DNA of 64,000 nucleotides, taken from positions 62,001 to 126,000 of the forward strand of contig JAMZAV010003122.1 of assembly GCA_024449915.1 (NCBI GenBank), written 5' to 3'. Under the pieces are notes generated by a model. The model did no database searches. It was not told the origin of the DNA and saw only the letters and a list, made by a program, of their open reading frames with translations. The position numbers and the translations under genes are program-made. Below, one piece after another: positions 43,821-54,472 of this stretch (position 1 is the stretch's first letter; each line of letters opens with the position of its first letter). This DNA comes from Sweltsa coloradensis (taxonomy: Eukaryota; Arthropoda; Insecta; Plecoptera; Chloroperlidae).

Positions 43821-44717
43821 ATATTTATGGCGGTATAAAAACGTTTTTGAAACGGTATAGAAATACCTTTAAATAACGTTACGGTAATACCATAGTTTAT
43901 ACGTTTGTAGTTGGTATTTCAATAACCACGAAAAAAGGTAATATTAAATACCATAAATAACGTTATTAAAAAAGGCTTATAATAAATTATTAGTTTAGGC
44001 AACTTTTTAATTATGAAATAAACGTAATCTTTATTACTGTATTAAAACGTTTTTAAAACGTTACTGAAATACCGTTATTTTAACGTTACGATGTTACCAA
44101 ATTATATGTGTTTTGAATTTGAAATTTAAAAATGTAATAATTTCAAATACCATTTGTAACCGTATAATAACGTTTTAAAAACGTAATCGAGATACGGTAT
44201 TTTAAATGTTTTTTGCATACGGTTTTTCATACGTAATATTTTGGTAATTCCATAACCAAAACATTAAAATACCATTCCATACCGTAATAAAACGTTTTTA
44301 TAACGTATGTGTGTTCATAGGGCTATCGAGACCTTGATGAGGCGTCAGGCGCTTTATTCAAATATGATGGCGCAAGGGCCGGGTCGTTACAATACCCCCC
44401 GTCCAAAGAATCCTTTAGGGCGTTAGAAACTGAAGGTTTCTGGCGTCTTAAAGATTTTATAAACTAGAATAATCAGAAAAGAGCATATAAGTTATGCACA
44501 TAACTTAGGCCCTCAGCGAGGAATAACATAATATTTAGTATACATACAGTCAGTGTTAATTAACAGTCTTAAAAAGGAACTTAAGTTACAACAAAAATGG
44601 TAATAATAATAATAATGGTCAGTGGAAGAATAACACATTTAAAATAAGTAAAATTCAGCCTTATGGTTAACAGTCATAGTAACGGTTTCCCTTAAGAGGA
44701 AAACATATCAAAACATT

Positions 44718-45122
44718 TCATTTCATGCGACACTGGAACTCTTGTGTAAAATTACCTTTGCTGGGGTCAGTTGATTGTTCTGCATGGTCAGCTGTTGGGT
44801 TTACGGTAGGTGGTTTGTGCCGATAGATGTTGAGTCGGGCTTTGTGTCTTTGGGCGTTACGCTTTGCCCTCTTCATCTTCCTCTCGACCCGTAACACCTC
44901 TTCTGTTTTGATGATTTTAGTCTTGGCGTTATCCAGTTTACCCTTGGCAGATGATTTCGGTTTTGGTGTTTCTACCAATTGTCGAAAGCTCATTTTTTGG
45001 GGTGTAGGGAAATACTCCTCGGGGGTTTCTGGTCTGGAGGGGGATGGAGTCATTGGCCTGTTGGTGTTGCGGGGTGTGTGTAATGGGTCACGCCTCTGCT
45101 TCTCTGATGATGGGTCTTGCAC
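44718..45122 (-). CDS. Lys/Arg-rich open frame of unknown family
   Basis: 134 codons, beginning after an acceptor-like TCTATGACAG at 45123. It reads SPSRPETPEEYFPTPQK, FRQLVETPKPKSSAKGK, then a basic helix RVERKMKRAKRNAQRHKARL. The pattern of proline-rich block followed by basic residues resembles the C-terminal tail of pogo/Tigger transposases or the end of a retroelement polyprotein next to the putative LTR at 44391, but neither is proven. It could also be an exon of a host gene. Confidence 0.3.
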   Translation of the reverse strand: MQDPSSEKQRRDPLHTPRNTNRPMTPSPSRPETPEEYFPTPQKMSFRQLVETPKPKSSAKGKLDNAKTKIIKTEEVLRVERKMKRAKRNAQRHKARLNIYRHKPPTVNPTADHAEQSTDPSKGNFTQEFQCRMK

Positions 45123-45129
45123 CTGTCAT

Positions 45130-46135
45130 AGACTCTACCGTTAAATCTTCTCCTTTATCACCATCATCGTCGCCTTGTGGTTCCGCGTTCACCCTAATAA
45201 AGATAATCAAATTAAAGGCAAATGTACGTCCGTCCGCCTACAAGTACAAGTAGTGCAAGAGAGATGGATGCGGAAATATCGTGCGGTGCGCGATAAAGAT
45301 GCGCGTACGATCCAACTCACAGCTGACCGGCTAGTACGTGTGAGAAAATAATTTGCTATGTATAGGTATTATGTTCCAATTCAACAGATTACGAAATCTG
45401 TAATCACGATTCACGACGCATGGGACCCAGGCTTATTTTGCGACGAGAGCTAAGCTCGGGCGATAGACAGAGATTTTCTTGCTTGACCACTTTTCTTACA
45501 TGCCCAGGGCATCTTGGGCATGGTAGTTTTTAGCCCTGCATATATTGAGGTTATGGCAGGGTTGCCACCAAGTAATTATTTTTATCCTTGGGAGATACTT
45601 TAAAAATCCTGAGAAATCCTTGAAAATAGCTAGTTATATTTTGCGTATTATTACGTAGGTAAGGAATTATCAACATTTTCAGGATTCCAAACAATAATAC
45701 GTTATGCCAGATGATTTTTGGGAATTAAACTAACATTACATGCGAGCATATGCCGAAGAATCTGAACTTTCATAGAATATGTATCAACGTTCTAGTTTTT
45801 GCCATTGTGTCTATACTCGCTGGGTTTATTACTTGCTATTACTTGGTGCTACTGATGTTTTTATTAACCACTGCTATTGCTTTTTAAGCTGTTCTAAAAA
45901 CATTGTATTGATTTCATGTATCTTTAACTATGGTAGGAAATCCTGAGACTTTACCAAAAATCCTGGAATCCTTGAGACACCTTAAAAATCCTTGAAAAAG
46001 GATAAAATCCTTGAAAGTGGCAACCCTGGATTATGGTGTTACCACATTGATTATATATTTATTTATCAATCTTTAAATGCAATTGTACTTCACAAACTTG
46101 GTCTAGCAAAGATTAACCCAGTGGGTCAAATACAT
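45130..46135. other. No recognisable gene
   Basis: A direct repeat pair around ATCCTGAGAAATCCTTGAAAA (45606) and ATCCTTGAAAAAGGATAAAATCC-like sequence (45990) encloses about 400 bp; both ends read AACCCT/GGTTGCCAC (45560 and 46015), suggesting a nonautonomous element with diverged inverted termini. No coding content. Confidence 0.35.
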
Positions 46136-46139
46136 AGAA

Positions 46140-46585
46140 TATAAATAAATAAATAAATAAATAAATAAATTTTATTTAGAGTCTGCCCACTCAGTTATAT
46201 AACTGATTTTCAGTGGGGGACTTTAAATCAAAGCGACCAAGCCAACCCTGCAGGCCCCGACGCAATCGACGAGTGAGCGATAAACCATCCAAAGATCGAT
46301 ATTTTTAATAGGAAATATAGCGATCAGTGGTATGGACAGTGCGAACACCGCGAATCAACGCCAGAATCAACAAGGCCGATTCAGAACAACTCTGAAATTT
46401 ATTATGTGCTTCGTTGCTAGGACGGCTCCAAAGTCACCGTTTACAAACTCCTAAGACAAGAACTAATGGACTTAAGTCCAAATCAGAAGTTAAAAAACTT
46501 CTGACTTTAGCGGGAATCGAACCCTGGACCTTCTGCATTGGAAGCAGATACGCTAACAACAAGACCAACGAGCCACACAAAAAAA
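46140..46585 (-). mobile_element. tRNA-derived SINE family S2, full length
   Basis: Minus strand: a tRNA-like head at about 46580-46508 with anticodon arm TCTGC-TTCCAAT-GCAGA (loop reads CCA, Trp-like) and B box GGTTCGATTCC. The body follows, then a 3' domain GTCGGGGCCTGCAGGGTTGG, CCCCACTGAAAATCAG, the 16-bp palindrome TCAGTTATATAACTGA (46191-46206), CAGACTCTAAATAAAATT and an (ATTT)n tail at 46141-46170. The 3' domain is shared by copies at 8.34 and 16.35 kb. The element lies in the presumed first intron of the exon at 46710-46925. Confidence 0.75.
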
Positions 46586-46709
46586 CAGACTGATAAAAAA
46601 AGTCATCTAGGCCTACACATCAAAAGGGTATCGCGAGACATACAAAAGTTTAAACATTTTAAATCAACTCTGCCCTCCAAAACAAATGATAGAAATAAAA
46701 TCAACTTAC

Positions 46710-46925
46710 AGCTTCAATCGAGATGCTTCGCCGAGCATCTTTTAACATTCTTGGGTGAAGTTTCTTCTCAAGCTGAACGTTTATCTTCAGCAGCTCCACT
46801 TCACTCTTTTCACTGCAATCAGTGAGTTCACCTGATTCTAATGTTGCCAAGAGGTTGGTCACTTCCATGAATGATGTGTTGATCATCTTGGTGTTCACAG
46901 CCTCCAACAGACTAAAGTCATACAT
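46710..46925 (-). CDS. Possible first coding exon of a host gene
   Basis: From ATG at 46925 the minus strand is open for 72 codons and ends at a canonical donor GTAAGT (46709-46704) in phase 0. The peptide (start MYDFSLLEAVNTKMINTSF, end LHPRMLKDARRSISIEA) is helix-forming, Leu/Glu/Lys-rich and not repeated elsewhere in the window, unlike the transposon genes. A perfect RFX X-box lies 64-77 nt upstream of the ATG. The family was not recognised. Later exons are not visible; the SINE and other repeats fill the following kilobase. A chance frame is possible. Confidence 0.4.
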
Positions 46926-46988
46926 CAACTGCTGCTGCTTTGATCCGATAAGTAGTGTAGATGGAAATTACATTTTAACAAAAGTAAC

Positions 46989-47002
46989 GTTACCATGGCA
47001 AC
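46989..47002. promoter_or_regulatory. Perfect RFX X-box GTTACCATGGCAAC
   Basis: Matches the consensus GTNRCC-N(0-3)-RGYAAC exactly with a 2-nt centre. In animals X-boxes of this form lie within about 200 bp upstream of ciliary gene starts. Here it sits just upstream of the minus-strand exon at 46710-46925. Confidence 0.55.
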
Positions 47003-47049
47003 GAAAAGTCGCACGAGGTTTCTGGCCACTATGCACTGCCACCTAGAAG

Positions 47050-48860
47050 TAATCAAAATACTATCGAGGAAGCAGTGTGTTATTTGTTACCAAAGAGTTA
47101 AAATAGCTTTCCCAAGGAAATGATGTCAAGGTCCTCTAGATGGTGGTGGATTTTATCCACAAAGTAAAGGTTTACCCACGGGTTTACCCAAATACCTTTG
47201 CAATAATAAATAATATTGAAACCATGGCCCCGTGGACAGCGAACGTCGCAAATTTTAGAATTTAAACAAAATGTGCAATGTGGGTCTAGCTATAGCACGT
47301 GCTCGCTTATCAACGCGTCCAACTGAGCGTTTCCTAGTGAGTAGGATATAGAGAGCTACCGTGGCGTAGTATTAATGAAGGAGATACATAATCAGAAACT
47401 TTCCTAAGTCTAAGTCTTGCGGACTCTTGCCCCTGCCTTGGCAAAGACATCTCGTAGGGCCCGGTCTTTGTAACGCGGATCTAGCATCATACACAATGAA
47501 TTAACTGCATCACTTTTATAGAGTGGGAATCTTGACGCCACAGCTCATCATGGACCAAATTCAGAGTACTATGGCCAGGCAAATTTCTCCGCAAAAGCCA
47601 TTCCTTCGTCCACACACTTCTTTTCTATTTTTTAAAAAACTTAAAAGCTTTTACTATACAAGCAATTGCAAGAATAGTTTCCAGATCCTCTTCACCAGCA
47701 GTATAATATTCCATCTTTTTAGCTTTTTAGGTTATACAACCGGTGACAGACGACGTATACATGTGAGTCAGAGCTTGCCTGATTCTTGTGATAACAATAT
47801 CTTACATTTCAAATACAAATTTTCGATAACACAATTTCTTAATTGCAAAAACAGTTTCTCTTTTTACAGTAAAAATGTGGTTTTTTAAGAATCATATTTT
47901 CATATTGGCTTTACAGTTTGGCCAATTTAACTTGTTGTAATGGTGCATATCTGGTCATGCCAGATGAATTTTGAGCCTTGTCAAATTAGTTGTGGTTGCT
48001 TAGCAACAATAAAATACATTTATATGGATACATTTTAGCATAATGTTCATAGTGATCCATGCATTTAACAAATAATGTTATGTACAATAATAACATTTTT
48101 ATAATACACTCCCGGATAGGCATTAATTCAACAATGAGATAAGATATTTAATGCCAAATCCGGGAGTATATTGCATCATTCATCGTAAAGAACAAAGACA
48201 TACAAGATACAATATTATTATTAGATACAGTGCACTACTATACCGGCAAATTGATTCAACCATGTAAACAGGCTTTCAATATTGAGTCAAACTTTCAGAT
48301 CAATAACTTTGATTCAAGTGTTGAATTCAATTTATTTGACCAACAATTGAGCCGTGTAAGGTGGCTTTAAGAATACTAGGCTATATCCTTTATAACTCAT
48401 TTTTGTCAATTAGGTCTAGACCTAGCCTTTAAGACCTCTAGCATAAAAAGCATCTAGGCTCTTACTAAATGCGAGAACGCGTCAGCACAGTATGGCGTCA
48501 GTTCATCGATGGCAAATAGCAAAGCAGCAGCGAAGCAAACAAGGCAAGCCAAAACTTAAAACCTAAGACCAAACTGATCTCATTTGGGGTTTGAGGTTGT
48601 TATTATTATTAATGTCAGCCATAAGCACAGCCTTGCAACACTAAAATTAATGATGTGTAGCTTTGTGAAGCAGGCGGTTTCAATTTACTTATTTTATATT
48701 CGAGTTCTGACGCGAAAATCAGCTCAGGTTCTGGTACAGATGGGTACACTCATATTAAATACACAAGGGTTCGGGGAACTTCTTTGGTTGGGGAGGACCA
48801 AAATAAAATCATATTTTTATGCTGTTTTTAACTTTTCTATTTTTGGCAAAACTCCTTTTC
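47050..48860. other. AT-rich, nothing recognised
   Basis: Frames of up to 121 codons (47523-47888 plus) have no motif. Near 48100-48175 an inverted pair CTCCCGGATAGGCATTAA / TTAATGCCAAATCCGGGAG bounds about 75 bp, a possible tiny hairpin. Confidence 0.4.
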
Positions 48861-48864
48861 GGTT

Positions 48865-48910
48865 GAAAGTCCTTTATATTTAAAATAGAAACGTTAAAGG
48901 ATTTGTAGGT
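48865..48910. repeat. Decayed arm of the 20.5-kb foldback MITE
   Basis: TTTAAAATAGAAACGTTAAAG followed by GATTTGTAGG resembles the arm of the element at 20483-20711. Confidence 0.5.
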
Positions 48911-48929
48911 TTTATATTTTAGTGAAAAA

Positions 48930-51900
48930 CATGACGATTTTATTTTGCCGATAGACGCTTCATCTGTGCGGCTACTTGATCCCTTCAGATGGTATGCTGT
49001 TAGGTGGGCGTCCCGTCCCAACATGTTTTGATTTCTGGTCAAGGCCTATTGTCGAGAATGGGCAAACAGACTGTGAAGATGGAGGGGGTGGGCTTGGTAC
49101 TTAAAAAGGTAAGTTAATTTGGGGGGGGGGGACTGCGAAATAATAGCTCTGGGGGAGGGTATGGAATATGGGGAACATGGGAATGAATAGTAGCTCTAGG
49201 AGTGGGTGAACAATTTGTGTAAAATGTAGAATGCGTAGGAAGAGAACAGCTGAGGTGGCGAAGTCTGGGAAGTCTCTTGTTCCATTGGGAGATCTTCCTC
49301 GTTGACAGCCGACAGCAGGACCAATTTATTGTCAACTTGAACATAACTGCTACAGAAGATAAGCAAAAAAAAAATGTAACCGAAATAAAACTTCACTGGC
49401 AGGTGATTCCAGCGATAATGTTTTATGCACCATCTGCTGTTGTAATTTTGCCGGCTAATTTTGGCTTTAAATATTTAAAATAATTTTATTTTACTTTCAT
49501 TGTTCAATGAACAAAAGTCAACAAATTCAGCTTTAAAACTTTAAATTTAGCTCCAAATACCTAGTCCAAAGTCCAAATATGTCTGAAAGGAAATTGGGGG
49601 GGGGGGGGTGAGGCAACTAAATTGGGTATTTTGCACTGACATGACGTAAGCTAATAAAAAAGATGAAATGATGAATGATGATGAATGTAACAATGACCTT
49701 GCTGTACTAGCTGTACTTATTATTTTGAGGAGTTTGAATCAACTTCCTCTTCAAAAGTCTCTTGTTCAGTTAATTTTGAAAAATTTCCTCCGGTTTTTGG
49801 GGTTTTATGTGGTCATCCAGAAACTAGCAAAATTTGTTAAAGTGGTTCGTAATATTACACAAACATATCATGTTAGACCGTTGAAAATTATCAACAACCT
49901 TCAGCATGGATTGACTATGTTACAACATTAACACGTTTTTCATTGATAAGTGAACTGAGGAAATATAAATTACACTCGCCAAGCGCTCGAGTTACGTTGA
50001 ATGTGGGACAAAAATTCTGAACTGTGCTTCTAAATATTATATTCTAGAGGAGCATTTGAGTTATAATCATGACCCCATACATTGTAGTTTCTTTTACATT
50101 GACCCAAATAAACGTGAATTACCTCGTATTGCCTAACAAAGTGAATGTCTTCCGTTATCTTCTCAGACTGCAATTTCGCGTCCCTTGTTTCGTTTCATCT
50201 TCTCTTTTATCAACTCTTTGATAAATTTGTAGTACTCATTGGTACATTTTCTGAAACCTTGCAAAGCCTTGGTCATTAGGTCGAACCCCATCAGGATTTC
50301 AAAATGGTACGAGAAAAATTATTTCTGGAAAAAAACAAATAAACAACCAAATTAATGAGAGCGCAATAGATACTTGTTTGATGAGCTTTATAAAACGTGT
50401 ACTTTCAGAGGACAGTGTTTTAGGTATAATAATGTTGCGTCACCATTTACCATAACATGGCCTGACTTGCTTATGCTATCCAACCAAACATGGTCTTGTC
50501 TTAACTCATCGATAAAATTCGCTGGACTTGTAGATGGGGTGCAAAACTATGGCAGGACAGAGTACGTCTCATTAAGTAAGGTTAATTTCAACAGAATAGT
50601 ATTTGCTGATTTGAAGAAATGATTGCTGGTATACGATGGGTTTTGGATTGTTAAGTAAAGAGCGTAAACCATAATTTCGTCAAAATTGTTGGTCATAGGC
50701 AACGCTGGGTCTGAGGAGGTTGTGGATTGTGTTGGAGACGTTCCTCGCACTGCCTATTGAAGATTTATGTATGATTTATTTTGAACTTTTACCCAAATCA
50801 TTGTAAATGCTGGTTTTCATCTTGGTTCCAAACTGGAAGGCTGTAGGTTCAAGCCTAGCCTACACTGGATTTAGGCGCGAATGTCTCCGGAATTCGGCAG
50901 TAAGCCTAGCCACGGACGGAGGGCAGGCTAGGGTCAGCCTAAACAAATACTTGATGCAAGGCCCTAGGCGTAGGTGTAAACCTAGCCCACGAAAAATGCC
51001 GAATTAAAACGTAGTTTCGGCCGAAATATCTGATTCCTCCTGGACTGTAATCGCTGTAATCGCTCGCGCGGCGGAAACACGCAATTCTCCGGCAAAAATC
51101 GCATCGATCGATGACACAACAACAACAACTACAGGTAGTGTATCCCGGCGGCAAAAATCAAATCCAAGTTCCCACGCGATCAGGTTATAGTTTTGTTTGT
51201 CACAGGACAACTAAGGAAAGTAACTTCACGCGCGTAATACAGTTCCATATTTAAACATGTTGGAAGAAAAGTTTATGTTGCACCTAGCCTTAATAAATTC
51301 GCGAAATCCAAGGAAAATCAGATATATTGTGCCAAGCACTAGTGCTATCACAGTCAGTTCCAAAAACTGAGAATCTACACTGTTGACAAGTTATCCCCAA
51401 AATTATTCCAAATTTAGAAAAGAATAAATATTTCAAATATATGCTTCTTTTAAATTGCGGAAGGCTGTAATATAGTGATGAAATTTGATCACTAATCATC
51501 GATTATTGATTATCAATCAATAGTATTTAGGCATAACTTATCAACAGTGCCAGCTATAGTTAGGCAGAGGTCATTTGGATAATAGATAGATAGACAATAG
51601 GACATGGATTGGGTCTGTCCAATTCATGATTAGCAATCATTGGGTGGATAAATAAATATTGGTAACAACCAATATTGATTTACTATACCAGTGATTGGAA
51701 AGCCTACTGGGCTGGATTCCCACACAATCATTGTTACGTCACAGATCACAAAGCACCTGGCGGGTTAATATCTCTTAGTACGTGACTTGTAACAGATTAG
51801 CTGTAGCTGACTCGGCAGTACTGTCGACGTCACAAGTGTGTCAACCTGGATGCAACAGATGGAAGATTTTGTGTTGCATTCAAGATTGTTTTATGAACAA

Positions 51901-52260
51901 CTGTACCTCCATTGATTTAACATTATGGGATCCAGCCCTGGGTGGGGAGAAAGGAGGGGTTTTTCTCCTCTCTCCCCACCACTCTGATCAGCCATATTGG
52001 GCCTCTTCTAATCAATCTTCAAGAGAGATAGGAGGTGTTTTCAGAATTAACAATGAAATTAGGCCTGTTTACTGGCCTGTTTACTGTACTGTGTAAGTCT
52101 ATGTGAATCTTTATTAAAGTTAAATAGTTAGTACAAAGTGTTACTTGCTTAATAGATAGGGAACACCTAGACATCCTCCCATTACTAAAATATCAAGGGT
52201 CAAATAGTCTCCTCTCAGTGTCAAGAACAGTCTAATAAAATCTAGACCACGCGCCTCGGC
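48930..52260. other. No recognisable gene
   Basis: Contains G-runs at 49121-49131 and 49597-49608 and TAGGCCTA-type motifs, but no domain, splice structure or element boundary that I can support. Frames of 60-104 codons on both strands overlap one another. Confidence 0.4.
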
Positions 52261-52266
52261 ACTACA

Positions 52267-52754
52267 CTCCCATAAGAAATAACATGGGGACGATATTTTT
52301 GCCTCGTGACCTTGGAGAATTTTGATCTAAAAAAATATTGGCCATTATTGACTGTACTCGACAGCCTTTGTTTGTAAATTCTCTATATTTTGCTTTGTAA
52401 TTTGGGCAAGTAGTTTGGTCAAAATATGCTGATTACCAAGATGGGGTGTGATTTTGGAATGCATATTTTTGCGTTTTGAGGGTATATTGGGCACAGTTTC
52501 AAGACACGATGTTATAAAGGGGCATTTTAGATTGGTACTATGCTCTAGTATCTATTTGGACCAAAAAAGAAGCAGGTTAAAGCCAATGTACGAAATTTTC
52601 AAAACACCAATTTTAGCCAATTTCTGGATCAAAAAATTTAAAAAATTCGTGTTAAATCATAGTTACAAGATATAATTTTTTAAACAGTCATTTAAGTGTT
52701 GTATTGTGTTATAGATCACGTGGTAAAAAATAAATTTTGGGTTTTTTAGCCCCT
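52267..52754 (-). mobile_element. Kolobok-like element, copy 2 (truncated)
   Basis: Reverse-complement match to 9262-9740. Its right end AGCCCCT abuts TTAA at 52755-52758. Its left end is truncated at CTCCCATAAGAAATAACATG (52268). It inserted at the TTAA present in family X (GTTTAATTTTTGTTCTC at 62690). Confidence 0.7.
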
Positions 52755-52852
52755 TTAATGTTTGTTCTCTCCAGAAGGTTGTCTGTTCTGTCTAGACTAG
52801 AATGTTTAGTTCTCTCTTTATTCTGTCCTGCTTCATCATCTCAGTGTTGTTT

Positions 52853-53172
52853 TCAAATTCCAACTCGACACCTTCTCGCGGTTAGTTTCACTCCCTGAAA
52901 CTAATGGCGAGCTCTGGGTCGTCGTCGGGGAACCCCTTCCCTTTGACTACCTCCCCGACGGCGACGACAAAGACAACACGGACGGATGATGACACAGACG
53001 GAGACGACCACGACGTGGGGGAACCCCTGTCCTCCCCATATGCTTGTGGCTGGTTCTGACCAGCACAGGCCTGTCCACCCCTTGTCCCCCAGCGTCATCA
53101 CTTACGTCCCTCCCGTTGTCTCGATTAGCCAAGTTGCATAAATATGAGACGTAAAGCAATATCCAATCAAAA
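52853..53172 (+). repeat. Dispersed repeat family A, copy 3, inserted in family X
   Basis: Starts TCAAATTCCAACTCGACACC, ends CAATATCCAATCAAAAA. Comparison with the uninterrupted sequence at 63058 (CAGTGTTGTTCTCCGTCTAT) places the insertion between GTTGTT and TCCGTC without a clear target duplication. Confidence 0.8.
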
Positions 53173-53815
53173 ATCCGTCTATTCCGTCCGCACAGGTTGT
53201 GCAGTTTATCTTTGGTCGGTGTTAGCTTCTGTTCAGTGCGAGATTATAGGTTTGACACACTATAGTGGTGCTGGTTTCTGTGCTGTTTTTTGTTGTTTTA
53301 ACTGTGTTGGTGTGCTGTTAATATATATTGACGGACAACAATTAGGTAAGGTAATTGAATATGGTATGCCTGCCTATAGGTTAATAAAGTTCAAGGGACG
53401 ATTCACTATGACAGATTGTTGTTCTATTTTGCAATAAACAGACCTACCAATATGTTAAACAACTGAAACATTTCATTTATAACTTTTAACCTCCTCATGC
53501 TCAAAGATTTACAGATTCAAAGTTTCGTCTGGATAAAAATGGCCAACTTATGAACATATTCATACAGCAATACAATGAAGGCAATGCCAACTGGCGATCG
53601 ATTTCATGGCAACGGTATTTATTTACAAGTATTGCTTTTGAGGTAAAATGCACCATTTTACAGCTGGTTCATAGTTAAAGAAAAATCCCTGAAAATTGTG
53701 ATATCTGCGACAATATAGTGTCGTCACGATTAACCTCTATCCATATATTACCTACAACCAATTAATTACACACTTAAAAGCACATGCGCCACTGTCATCA
53801 ACACGATTTAATAAA

Positions 53816-54472
53816 TGATGATGAACGGATAGCGACACATCACACGTGTCGCAAATCGGAGCAATCTTATCTCTGGTAAAAAGATAGGCATGGGTGAGGT
53901 GGGTGTGCCCTATTCGTACTCGCGCCAATACAATTTCCTCACGACGAGAAAGTATGGAAGAACGGGGTCGTACTTTCAGTGAAAGACAGGGCATCACACG
54001 GCGCAGTTTGTTGACTGACTGCTCTAAGTATGATGGTTTGAGACTCCAATTAAATTTAAATCTATCATATGAAGAACTTTTGTCTTATGAAAACAGTGAA
54101 AAACTTATCAGATTTCTAAACCTTAGCAATCTGATCGACAAACTATGACAGTTCATATAAAAATTAAAAAATCCATGAAGCATGTTGACTTGCTATTCAT
54201 TATGACGACGTTGGCAACGGTTTCCTGATAATGATTATGATTATGATTTGGTAATTTGACATTTTCTACATATGACAACTTTAGCATGTAAACCTTTTCC
54301 CGATTTGGCTGTCTACAAATATATCGACCTTGGCAATTCTTTTTATGACAATGATATGAAAAACACATTTAACCTTATTAACCGTATTTTACATTCATAC
54401 ATAGTTAACTAAATATCTTGGAGGCGCGAATAATCTTTGCCGTTGAAGCGCCCTAAAACTACTAATACTAAT
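53816..54472 (+). mobile_element. Twin-primed LINE 3' end with 5' inversion and 13-bp target duplication
   Basis: Flanked by ACGATTTAATAAA at 53803-53815 and 54473-54485; the empty site is present at 63698. The plus-strand part (from about 54000) encodes the C-terminal LLTDCSKYDGLRLQLN, EKLIRFLNLSNLIDKL, stop, 3' UTR and an (AATACT)-type tail. The left part (53997-53816) encodes, on the minus strand, the segment that should precede it: REEIVLARVRIGHTHLTHAY, ICDTCDVSLSVHH. The two parts meet at about 53996-53999. This is the signature of twin priming. The protein is the CCHC-like tail of a Jockey-type LINE. Confidence 0.88.

Larger units (their letters stand above)
41680..44321. mobile_element. 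2.6-kb element with inverted termini CCTATGAACACACATACGTT
   Basis: Left end CCTATGAACACACATACGTT and right end AACGTATGTGTGTTCATAGG are perfect inverted repeats of about 20 bp, extended by ATAACG palindromes. Subterminal zones (41694-41760, 42500-42720, 43820-44310) are built of TTATAACGTTATTATAACGT-type palindromes. The interior holds the dispersed repeat 41761-42470 and a tRNA-like sequence. No transposase. An imperfect flanking 8-mer (GCTACCTC / GCTATCGA) may be an old target duplication. Confidence 0.7.
41604..44391 (-). mobile_element. Putative short 3' LTR, interrupted by a TIR element
   Basis: On the minus strand a segment begins TGTAACGACCCGGCCC (44391), preceded by a purine tract GGACGGGGGG (44404-44395) that resembles a polypurine primer site. 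It contains AATAAA and ends ATCGCTACA at 41604 once the insertion at 41680-44321 is removed, giving about 145 bp with TG...CA ends. Internal retrotransposon sequence would lie right of 44404; the Lys/Arg-rich frame at 44718-45122 might be its end. No second LTR is seen and no 5-bp duplication, so this is tentative. Confidence 0.35.

Noticed and set aside
46508..46580. tRNA-Trp(CCA) gene
   Set aside because: The anticodon arm is good, but the T stem is broken and the D arm is stretched, and it is continuous with a SINE body and tail.
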